Shown here: positions 1 through 6,561 of the stretch, piece by piece | Numbering within the stretch: position 1 is the stretch's first letter | Layout: the number at the start of each line of letters is the position of its first letter | Assembly: GCA_030152225.1 (NCBI GenBank) | Contig: JASLHL010000176.1 | Coordinates: 1 to 12,154, forward strand | Direction of reading: 5' to 3' | Source: Flavobacterium sp. | GTDB taxonomy: Bacteria; Bacteroidota; Bacteroidia; Flavobacteriales; Flavobacteriaceae | DNA: 12,154 nt | Position numbers and translations under genes: made by a program | Notes under the pieces: generated by a model | Told to the model about the DNA's origin: nothing | The model's database searches: none | The model's input: only the letters and a program-made list of their open reading frames with translations

Positions 1-1
1 A

Positions 2-241
2 GTAGTGGATGAAGATGTGCCAGGAGGAGCTTCGGCTTATTTATTACAGCAAATTTTAGAAGTACAAAAAGGATACCGCCATTTAGATAGCGAGCCTCAG
101 ACGTTAACTTCTAAAGAACATAGACCGGCGTATAGTACAGATGGAGATTATTTTAGCAAGCCTTCTGCAGAAGATGTATTTGAAAAAGTATACGACTTAA
201 TGCATGAAGTAAACCCAACAAAGTTTCCTAAACTGTATTAA
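2..241 (+). CDS. 2-oxoacid dehydrogenase E1 component, C-terminal fragment
   Basis: This is the 3' end of a gene that begins before the window; the frame is open from base 2 and stops at TAA 239-241. The visible ~79 residues ([20 protein letters not shown], then a tail ending NPTKFPKLY) resemble the C-terminal transketolase-like domain of the fused alpha/beta E1 subunit of branched-chain 2-oxoacid or pyruvate dehydrogenases common in Bacteroidota. E1 is the thiamine-diphosphate subunit that decarboxylates the 2-oxoacid and passes the acyl group to E2 lipoate. The thiamine-binding region lies outside the window, so substrate (branched-chain 2-oxoacid or pyruvate) cannot be decided. A strong terminator follows within 10 bases, so it is the last gene of its transcript. 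The GTG at base 5 is only an internal codon. Confidence 0.72.
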   Translation, partial: VVDEDVPGGASAYLLQQILEVQKGYRHLDSEPQTLTSKEHRPAYSTDGDYFSKPSAEDVFEKVYDLMHEVNPTKFPKLY

Positions 242-247
242 AAATAA

Positions 248-280
248 AGCAAAAACCTCTCAATTTGAGAGGTTTTTGCT
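248..280 (+). terminator. Rho-independent terminator after the E1 gene
   Basis: The arms AGCAAAAACCTCTCAA (248-263) and TTGAGAGGTTTTTGCT (265-280) are perfect reverse complements with a minimal loop, starting seven bases after the E1 stop codon. The T-rich right arm acts as the U tract. It separates the E1 gene from the PLP enzyme downstream. Confidence 0.88.
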
Positions 281-394
281 TATTTGATAATTTTAATTTA
301 TAAATTGTGTGTTTATAAACTATTTTTTTACTTTGTATATTATAAAATTCTTGTAGTTTTAGAGAAAAAACGAGTAGAAAATAATCAAGAATTG

Positions 395-416
395 AATAAA
401 TTCTCCTGAATTTATT
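395..416. promoter_or_regulatory. Perfect 9-bp inverted repeat upstream of the PLP acyltransferase gene
   Basis: AATAAATTC (395-403) and GAATTTATT (408-416) are exact reverse complements around a 4-base TCCT spacer. The site ends 22 bases before the TAATTTTG element at 439-446, so it would lie roughly at -57 to -36 relative to the predicted transcription start, a usual operator or activator position. If transcription started further up, at the weaker match TTG (305-307)-N20-TTACTTTG (328-335), the same bases could form a leader hairpin. I do not recognise the motif. The symmetry is seen; the regulatory role is inferred. Confidence 0.4.
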
Positions 417-438
417 ATGAAAGCATACAAAATATGAG

Positions 439-446
439 TAATTTTG
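439..446 (+). promoter_or_regulatory. Bacteroidota-type -7 element for the PLP acyltransferase gene
   Basis: TAATTTTG matches TAnnTTTG, the -7 consensus of the primary sigma factor of Bacteroidota. It puts transcription start near 452 and leaves a leader of about 22 bases before ATG 475. No clear TTG is found at the expected -33 distance, so the core is only half supported. Confidence 0.5.
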
Positions 447-474
447 CAATTGTTTTTTTAAACATAGTTATATT

Positions 475-1740
475 ATGGTAAATGATTTATTTGACAGAAT
501 ACAGAAGAATAAAGGACCTTTAGGAAAATGGGCGTCTCAAGCTGAAGGATATTATGTTTTTCCTAAACTTGAAGGACCTTTATCAAATCGTATGATGTTT
601 CATGGAAAAGAAGTAATCAATTGGAGTATCAATGATTACTTAGGGTTGTCAAATCATCCAGAAGTAAGAAAAGTAGATGCTGAGGCAGCTGAAGCATATG
701 GTGCGGCTTACCCAATGGGAGCTCGTATGATGTCTGGGCATACTTCAGTGCATGAACAGCTTCAAGATGAGTTAGCTGCTTTTGTACAAAAAGAAGCTGC
801 TTATTTATTAAACTTCGGTTACCAAGGGATGGTGTCTATTATTGATGCATTAGTAACAAAGAATGACGTCATTGTTTACGATGTTGATTCACATGCATGT
901 ATTATTGATGGAGTTCGCTTGCATATGGGGAAACGCTTTACCTACAAGCACAATGATATCGAAAGTTTCGAAAAGAACTTAGAACGTGCAACTAAAATGG
1001 CTGAAACAACAGGTGGAGGTATTTTAGTGATCACAGAAGGAGTCTTCGGAATGCGCGGACAACAAGGAAAGTTAAAAGAAATCGTTGCTTTAAAAGAAAA
1101 ATATAACTTTAGATTGCTAGTTGACGATGCACATGGTTTTGGAACGTTAGGTGCAACTGGAGCTGGAGCTGGAGAAGAGCAAGGATGTCAAGATGGAATT
1201 GACGTGTATTTCTCTACTTTTGCTAAGTCAATGGCTAGTATCGGAGCATTCGTTGCTGCAGATAAAGATATTATTGATTATTTAAAATACAATTTACGCT
1301 CTCAAATGTTTGCTAAATCATTGCCAATGATTTTCACACTAGGAGCATTAAAGCGTTTAGAATTATTGCGTACACAGCCTTCTTTAAAAGCAAAATTATG
1401 GGAGAATGTAGATGCACTTCAAAACGGATTAAAAGAGAGAGGATTTAACATTGGAGATACCAATACTTGTGTTACACCTGTTTACCTAGAAGGAAGTATT
1501 CCAGAAGCGATGGTCATGGTGAACGATTTACGTGAGAACTACAATATTTTCTTGTCGATCGTAGTATATCCTGTTATCCCTAAGGGAATTATCTTATTGA
1601 GAATGATTCCTACAGCTACACATACGATGGAAGATATCCAAGAAACTTTAGCGGCTTATGAAGCAATTCGCGAAAAGTTAGAAAATGGAACGTACAAACG
1701 TATTGCTGCTGAAACTACAGTAGATGTATCCAATGCATAA
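475..1740 (+). CDS. PLP-dependent alpha-oxoamine synthase (serine palmitoyltransferase / cysteate acyltransferase type)
   Basis: This 421-residue enzyme belongs to the fold-type I alpha-oxoamine synthases, which condense an amino acid with an acyl thioester and release CO2. The expected residues are present: H140 in DSHACIIDG stacks on the PLP ring, D217 and H220 in VDDAHGFGTLG bind the cofactor, and K251 in STFAKSMASIGAF is the Schiff-base lysine. The FAKSMASIGAF sequence, with A-S-I-G after the lysine, is closer to serine palmitoyltransferase (FSKS-ASIGG) than to 8-amino-7-oxononanoate synthase or 2-amino-3-ketobutyrate ligase. In flavobacteria close homologues make either 3-ketosphinganine from serine or the sulfonolipid precursor 3-ketocapnine from cysteate; sequence alone does not choose between these. 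No biotin genes lie nearby. The gene has its own promoter and terminator, so it is probably monocistronic. Length is normal for the family. The protein should be cytosolic or loosely membrane-associated. Confidence 0.85.
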   Translation: MVNDLFDRIQKNKGPLGKWASQAEGYYVFPKLEGPLSNRMMFHGKEVINWSINDYLGLSNHPEVRKVDAEAAEAYGAAYPMGARMMSGHTSVHEQLQDELAAFVQKEAAYLLNFGYQGMVSIIDALVTKNDVIVYDVDSHACIIDGVRLHMGKRFTYKHNDIESFEKNLERATKMAETTGGGILVITEGVFGMRGQQGKLKEIVALKEKYNFRLLVDDAHGFGTLGATGAGAGEEQGCQDGIDVYFSTFAKSMASIGAFVAADKDIIDYLKYNLRSQMFAKSLPMIFTLGALKRLELLRTQPSLKAKLWENVDALQNGLKERGFNIGDTNTCVTPVYLEGSIPEAMVMVNDLRENYNIFLSIVVYPVIPKGIILLRMIPTATHTMEDIQETLAAYEAIREKLENGTYKRIAAETTVDVSNA

Positions 1741-1746
1741 AGAAAT

Positions 1747-1780
1747 AAAAACTCGAAACTTTTAGTTTCGAGTTTTTTTT
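1747..1780 (+). terminator. Rho-independent terminator between convergent genes
   Basis: AAAAACTCGAAACT (1747-1760) and AGTTTCGAGTTTTT (1764-1777) pair across a TTT loop and are followed by more T residues. It starts seven bases after the acyltransferase stop. The left arm is preceded by A-rich DNA, so it can also serve the minus-strand gene that ends at 1820. Confidence 0.88.
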
Positions 1781-1819
1781 ATTTTAAAACGGAAATTGTT
1801 TGGGTGTTTTTGAATCCCC

Positions 1820-2347
1820 TTACTCCATCTTTCTAAGCACTAGTTCTACCGCCTTAATCTTTCCAATCCAATAATCAATTCCCTCTTGGTTCGTGATTAC
1901 TTCTTTTTTTCGATTGGATTTAACGACGGATAGCTTCTGCCAATTGCGCTGTTCATCTTTGTGAACGTCTTGTTTTGTTTCGGGTTCGATACGAGAGCGC
2001 CAAAATGTAAGCTCTTTTTCGTACTGTTGAATGATTTCTTGAAAATAGAGGAGTAGAGCTGTTTTGTCTTTCGGAATATACCCTGGACCGGTACAACCGC
2101 AAGAATGCCACGTAATCCCCACTTCATATAAATCTTTAATGTGCTGCCAAGCTTTGTTGTTTCCTTTCTTGGGCGCTTCAAAATCTTTTCCCATATTGGC
2201 CATTAGACTACCACATTGGGGGCATTTGGCATCCGATTCCACTTTAGCGCCGCCTTTAATATCATGCCATAAACGCCTTTTAAACGTTTTTTGACAATCA
2301 AAACAAACATAATGGGGTTTGTAAGTGGTCATTCCATATCTACACAT
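1820..2347 (-). CDS. Hypothetical protein with N-terminal four-cysteine zinc ribbon
   Basis: I do not recognise a named family. From ATG 2347 the protein has 175 residues. C15-x2-C18 (VCFDC) and C42-x2-C45 (KCPQCG) form a probable zinc ribbon, and HSCGCTGPGY (residues 81-90) adds C83 and C85. The C-terminal half (about 97-175) is charged, rich in K, E and Q, with likely amphipathic helices. There is no signal peptide or membrane segment, so it should be cytosolic; a nucleic-acid or protein-binding role is possible but not shown. The frame could open further up at TTG 2371, but that TTG is part of a TATCTTTG promoter element, so the ATG at 2347 (or the one at residue 6, MTTYKPH) is the better start. 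It stands alone, convergent with the acyltransferase and divergent from the lipoprotein gene. Confidence 0.7.
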   Translation of the reverse strand: MCRYGMTTYKPHYVCFDCQKTFKRRLWHDIKGGAKVESDAKCPQCGSLMANMGKDFEAPKKGNNKAWQHIKDLYEVGITWHSCGCTGPGYIPKDKTALLLYFQEIIQQYEKELTFWRSRIEPETKQDVHKDEQRNWQKLSVVKSNRKKEVITNQEGIDYWIGKIKAVELVLRKME

Positions 2348-2368
2348 AGCTTCTTTTTTAGTCTGAGT

Positions 2369-2376
2369 CAAAGATA
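2369..2376 (-). promoter_or_regulatory. -7 element that decides the start of the zinc-ribbon gene
   Basis: Read on the minus strand, TATCTTTG fits TAnnTTTG. Transcription would begin around 2363, downstream of the TTG at 2371 and about 16 bases before ATG 2347. This rules against the longer TTG-initiated product. No convincing -33 TTG is at the right distance. Confidence 0.5.
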
Positions 2377-2526
2377 CAAAACAATCAAATCTCTTTTTTC
2401 TATATAAAATAGAGTGATTTTTTTTATATTCCTGTTATTTTTAAATTATTTTAATATATTTTAAACAATATATCACGTATTTAGATAAAAGATATGGTTG
2501 AAATGTGATTTAAAAATAATTATCCT

Positions 2527-2534
2527 TATATTTG
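2527..2534 (+). promoter_or_regulatory. Possible -7 element for the lipoprotein gene
   Basis: TATATTTG matches TAnnTTTG and would give a leader of about 90 bases before ATG 2629. A weaker match, TTTATTTG at 2591-2598, lies closer and overlaps an AATGCA (2578-2583) / TGCATT (2597-2602) inverted pair. Neither has a clear -33 TTG, and the spacer is so AT-rich that chance matches are expected. Confidence 0.28.
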
Positions 2535-2628
2535 TTAACAGTTTTGATTAAAATTTAATTAAAATTAAAAAAGACGGAATGCATATACGTTTTATTTGCA
2601 TTAGGGCGTTATAGCTAAAAAGAAAGGG

Positions 2629-3120
2629 ATGAAAAGGAAAAATTACAGCTGGATTTTAGGCTTGAGTTTCTTACTTGTACAATGTACAGGAGAGAAGAAG
2701 GAAGTAGTCAAAACAGATACAGTAGAACAAACGGAGCATATCAAATTATACAAGGTGACGAATGTACCCTTTGTTGTCAATAAGAATTACGTATTAAAAA
2801 GCAGCGAACAAAATCACGGCGTTCAACATGTGAAGATTACAAGTAAAGCACATTTTGATCGTGTATTTGATCAGAAAGACAAACAGCTAGTAGGAGAAGA
2901 AGTTGACTTTTCAAAGTCGTTTGTGTTGGCTTTGGTGGGACTTCCAAGTAAACTAGAAACCTCTTTTTCAATCAATAGTTTGAAAGAAAAGGATGATTTT
3001 ATCGAGTTGACTTATTGTGTAGAAGAAGAAGAGCAAGAATTAGCACAGGCTGTTTATCCCTATGCGGTTGTCGTTGTCGACAAAAAGTTTAATAAGGATA
3101 TTCGCTTTTTGATTGAGTAA
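2629..3120 (+). CDS. Small predicted lipoprotein, possibly PrcB-like
   Basis: The 163-residue product starts with a short positive region (MKRKNYSW), a hydrophobic stretch, and a lipobox-like LVQC with the lipidated cysteine at C19; glutamine before the cysteine is unusual. After C19 comes TGEKKEVVKTD, a charged tether as seen in envelope lipoproteins of Bacteroidota. The remainder (about 65-163) has a segment ITSKAHFDRVF, then VDFSKSFVLALVG, and ends with beta-rich YPYAVVVVDKKF. The order 'position to be filled, VDFSK, hydrophobic strand, closing strand' recalls the PrcB_C domain, but this is a weak resemblance and no function should be assigned from it. ATG 2629 is preceded directly by AAAGGG, and no other start fits the signal peptide. 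The gene appears monocistronic and closes on a terminator shared with the convergent MFS gene. Confidence 0.75.
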   Translation: MKRKNYSWILGLSFLLVQCTGEKKEVVKTDTVEQTEHIKLYKVTNVPFVVNKNYVLKSSEQNHGVQHVKITSKAHFDRVFDQKDKQLVGEEVDFSKSFVLALVGLPSKLETSFSINSLKEKDDFIELTYCVEEEEQELAQAVYPYAVVVVDKKFNKDIRFLIE

Positions 3121-3173
3121 CAGAAGTAGAGTAGGTGCTCCAAGTTTATTTTGGACACAAAGAATAAAATAAG

Positions 3174-3207
3174 AAAAGGACAAGGTTACAAACCTTGTCC
3201 TTTTTTT
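3174..3207. terminator. Bidirectional terminator between lipoprotein and MFS genes
   Basis: AAAAGGACAAGGTT (3174-3187) and AACCTTGTCCTTTT (3191-3204) are perfect complements around an ACA loop, with a T run through 3207. The A-rich left flank gives a U tract on the minus strand too, fitting the convergent genes ending at 3120 and 3232. A smaller hairpin, GTG/TCCAA (3135-3143, one bulged C) with TTGGA/CAC (3151-3158), precedes it and has no assigned role. Confidence 0.88.
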
Positions 3208-3231
3208 GTCGTTAGAAGTGAATTTTGTTGC

Positions 3232-4440
<1,209 letters not shown>

Positions 4441-4463
4441 ATAATTAAAAATTTAAGAATCTG

Positions 4464-4471
4464 CAAAAGTA
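4464..4471 (-). promoter_or_regulatory. -7 element for the MFS gene
   Basis: TACTTTTG on the minus strand matches TAnnTTTG and lies 23 bases before ATG 4440, giving a short leader. No TTG is seen at the -33 distance; that position falls in the heptanucleotide array. Confidence 0.45.
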
Positions 4472-4480
4472 GGCTTTTTT

Positions 4481-4652
4481 TAGTAGTAAAGAGTGAATGG
4501 TGAAAAGTAAAAAGTGAGTGGTAAGTAGAGGCAAATGGGCATTTGCCCCCATATATAGGATTTCTGTTGTCTACTAGGTGAGCTTAACCAAAAGCCGAAA
4601 ACCAGAAGCCAAAAGTCAAAGAGCAACCACTCACCACTCACCATTCACTATT
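4481..4652. repeat. Palindromic array of degenerate heptanucleotide repeats
   Basis: The DNA from about 4481 to 4529 can be cut into 7-base words of one type (AAAGAGT, GAATGGT, GAAAAGT, GAGTGGT). From 4590 to 4652 it divides into nine words, first of type AAAAGCC / AGAAGCC / AAAAGTC, then CACCACT / CACCATT / CACTATT. The last type is the reverse complement of the left-hand words: AGTGAATGGTGA at 4492-4503 pairs with bases 4638-4649, and AGTGAGTGGT at 4513-4522 pairs with 4626-4635. The arms could fold into a large interrupted cruciform or RNA hairpin around the smaller stem at 4530-4547. The right edge reaches the stop codon of the M42 gene (4648-4650), so on the minus strand the array is the 3' UTR of that gene and lies just upstream of the MFS promoter. 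Heptanucleotide tandem repeats are known as STRR sequences in cyanobacteria; a link is not implied. Function here is unknown. Confidence 0.7.
4530..4547. repeat. Perfect hairpin within the heptanucleotide array
   Basis: GGCAAAT (4530-4536) and ATTTGCC (4541-4547) form a 7-bp stem closed by a GGGC loop. It lies between the two complementary arms of the array and has no T tract on either strand (CCC follows), so it is not a standard terminator. Confidence 0.7.
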
Positions 4653-5739
4653 TAAAATACGAAAAAGTCTCTCCGTTTTCGATTTGCAGTAAGGTATGGT
4701 AAATTAATTGGATTGTATGTTCCACATCCTGTTGGTGAATCATTTCTACCGTGGTGTGCATATAGCGCAACGGCAAAGAAATCAAAGCCGAAGCTACTCC
4801 GCCATTGCTATAAGCAAAAGCATCAGTATCCGTACCTGTTACACGAGATAAGGCATTGCGTTGAAAGGGAATTTGGTTGTTTGTTGCTGTTTGTTCGATT
4901 AAGGCACGCAGCTTGTTTTGCACAGCAGGTGCATAAGCAATAACAGGTCCTTGTCCGATGGTGTTGTCTCCTTCGATGTTTTTGTCTACCATAGGGGTAT
5001 TAGAATCGTGACATACATCGGTTACAATTGCCACATTGGGTTTTAAGGTTTGCGTAATCATTTCAGCACCGCGTAATCCCACTTCTTCTTGTACGGCATT
5101 GACGATATAGAGGCCAAAAGGCAATTCTTTTTTGTTTTCTTTTAGTAAACGCGCCACTTCGGCAATCATAAAACCTCCAATGCGGTTATCTAATGCTCTA
5201 CAAACCCAGCGTTTGTTGTTTAAGATGGTAAACGTATCAGGATAGGTAATTACACAACCAATGTGAATGCCTAAATCCAATACTTCTTGCTTGGTATCAC
5301 AACCTACATCGATAAAATTTGTTTCAATTTTTGGCGCTTCTTCTTTTCCTGCTCTATTTCGGATGTGAATCGCTGGCCATCCAAAGACACCCTCAACAAT
5401 TCCATTAGCCGTATGGATATTCACGCGTTTAGATGGCGCAATCATATGATCGCTACCGCCATTGCGAACCACGTGTATAAAACCGTTATCTGTGATGTGT
5501 TTGACATACCAAGAGATTTCATCTGCATGTCCTTCAATCACCACTTTATACGGTGCATCGGGATTGATGACACCTACCGCATTGCCATAGGTATCTGTGA
5601 TAAAAGTATCTACATAAGGACGTAAATAGTCCATCCAAAGCTTTTGGCCAATGTATTCATGGCCCGTTGGAGAAGCATTATTCAAATAGGTTTCCAAAAA
5701 AGCAAGGGATTCCTGATTTAATATTGTATTTTTATCCAT
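4648..5739 (-). CDS. M42 family metallo-aminopeptidase
   Basis: The 363-residue protein fits the M42 co-catalytic aminopeptidases (TET / glutamyl aminopeptidase type), which remove N-terminal residues from peptides in the cytosol, usually as dodecamers with two zinc or cobalt ions per subunit. The metal and catalytic residues can be placed in order: H71 with D73 in GHADEISW, D184 in RALDNRIGG, E218 and E219 in VQEEVGLRGA, D241 in VTDVCHDSNTP, and H328 in RYMHTTVEMI. The spacing agrees with the family template, so it should be active. Length is normal. There is no signal peptide. ATG 5739 is supported by a promoter 15 bases upstream. It is divergent from the DUF4294 gene, with 79 bases between the two starts. 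Exact peptide preference cannot be read from the sequence. Confidence 0.9.
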   Translation of the reverse strand: MDKNTILNQESLAFLETYLNNASPTGHEYIGQKLWMDYLRPYVDTFITDTYGNAVGVINPDAPYKVVIEGHADEISWYVKHITDNGFIHVVRNGGSDHMIAPSKRVNIHTANGIVEGVFGWPAIHIRNRAGKEEAPKIETNFIDVGCDTKQEVLDLGIHIGCVITYPDTFTILNNKRWVCRALDNRIGGFMIAEVARLLKENKKELPFGLYIVNAVQEEVGLRGAEMITQTLKPNVAIVTDVCHDSNTPMVDKNIEGDNTIGQGPVIAYAPAVQNKLRALIEQTATNNQIPFQRNALSRVTGTDTDAFAYSNGGVASALISLPLRYMHTTVEMIHQQDVEHTIQLIYHTLLQIENGETFSYFK

Positions 5740-5753
5740 GATTATTTTTTACA

Positions 5754-5784
5754 CGAATGTACTGATTCGCTAGTGAATACTCAA
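5754..5784 (-). promoter_or_regulatory. Promoter for the M42 peptidase gene
   Basis: On the minus strand, TTG (5784-5782), a 20-base spacer and TACATTCG (5761-5754) resemble TTG-N17-21-TAnnTTTG with one mismatch. Transcription would start a few bases before ATG 5739, giving almost no leader. The element shares the 79-base divergent spacer with the DUF4294 promoter. Confidence 0.45.
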
Positions 5785-5794
5785 TCTAATTCTT

Positions 5795-5802
5795 TACATT
5801 TG
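5795..5802 (+). promoter_or_regulatory. -7 element for the DUF4294 gene
   Basis: TACATTTG is an exact TAnnTTTG match placed 16 bases before ATG 5819. At the -33 distance there is only GTG (5773-5775), a two-of-three match to TTG. The minus-strand promoter at 5754-5784 overlaps this region, so the two polymerases may compete. Confidence 0.5.
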
Positions 5803-5818
5803 GTTATATTTTTAACAC

Positions 5819-6514
5819 ATGAAAAAGCTTTATTTCTATTTTCTAGTATTCTTTGTCGTGCCTTCTGCCTATGCTCAGGAAGAACTTTTAAAGCCAGTAC
5901 CTGCACTTATACCGAGTATTGAAGAAGGGACTGATACGCTAAGGTACAGTATTCCAGAAATATACATTGGGTCAAATGAAAAAGAGGAACGCTATCGTCA
6001 GGATATGAATATTCTGCGTAATCGCATTCGCAGGGTGTATCCGTATGCGCGAGCCACAGCAGAAAACCTGATGATACTAAATGAAAACCTGGAAAAATTA
6101 GAAACAAAAAAGCAAAGAAGACAGTACATCAAAGGATCTCAAAAGTATTTGGAAAGCCAATTTAAAGAGCGATTAAAGAAGTTGTCACGCAAAGATGGTA
6201 AGATTTTATTGAAACTCATCCATCGTGAAACAGGGGAAACTACCTTTGCTTTAATCAAGGAATTTAGAAGTGGATGGACGGCTTTTTGGTCCAATACAAC
6301 GGCGAAGACCTTTAGTTTAGATTTAAAGTCAGAATATCATCCAGACAGTGATTTGCAGGATTTTTATCTTGAAACCCAATTGCAGTATTTATTTTACAAC
6401 TACCAGTTGGATTACAGTAGAGGAAAAGAGAATATTGATTTCAATGCTTTGAGAAAAATGTGGAAGCTCAAGATTTCCGACCAAGAGTTTTTTCCAATTG
6501 AATTAAGGGAATAA
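5819..6514 (+). CDS. DUF4294 family exported protein
   Basis: The 231-residue protein has a clear type I signal peptide: MKK, a hydrophobic core LYFYFLVFFVV, and a probable cut after A19 in AYA-QEE. Mature residues from about 60 on (RYRQDMNILRNRIRRVYPYA, then a lysine/arginine-rich helical stretch with KKQRRQYIKG, later LIHRETGETTFALIKEFRSGWTAFW) match my memory of DUF4294, a family of unknown function restricted mainly to Bacteroidota. It is probably periplasmic. The order RVYPYA...A and HRETG...TAFW looks conserved enough to mark the family, but I can assign no activity. It lies divergent from the M42 peptidase, and the dnaX promoter begins right after its stop codon, so it is likely a single-gene transcript. 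Confidence 0.82.
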   Translation: MKKLYFYFLVFFVVPSAYAQEELLKPVPALIPSIEEGTDTLRYSIPEIYIGSNEKEERYRQDMNILRNRIRRVYPYARATAENLMILNENLEKLETKKQRRQYIKGSQKYLESQFKERLKKLSRKDGKILLKLIHRETGETTFALIKEFRSGWTAFWSNTTAKTFSLDLKSEYHPDSDLQDFYLETQLQYLFYNYQLDYSRGKENIDFNALRKMWKLKISDQEFFPIELRE

Positions 6515-6516
6515 TT

Positions 6517-6545
6517 TTGGCTTTCTAAAAATTAAGCTACCTTTG
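6517..6545 (+). promoter_or_regulatory. Promoter of the dnaX-cvfB transcript
   Basis: TTG (6517-6519), an 18-base spacer and TACCTTTG (6538-6545) are a full match to the Bacteroidota core promoter TTG-N17-21-TAnnTTTG, the best in the window. It starts three bases after the DUF4294 stop codon and predicts a leader of roughly ten bases before ATG 6562. Confidence 0.7.
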
Positions 6546-6561
6546 CATTAATAGTGATTTT

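Noticed and set aside
228..449. Minus-strand 73-residue frame upstream of the acyltransferase
   Set aside because: Runs through the terminator, the palindrome and the promoter; composition is that of AT-rich spacer DNA (K, F, Y, I).
2064..2294. Plus-strand 76-residue frame across the zinc-ribbon gene
   Set aside because: Lies opposite conserved cysteine motifs of the minus-strand protein; no start signal of its own.
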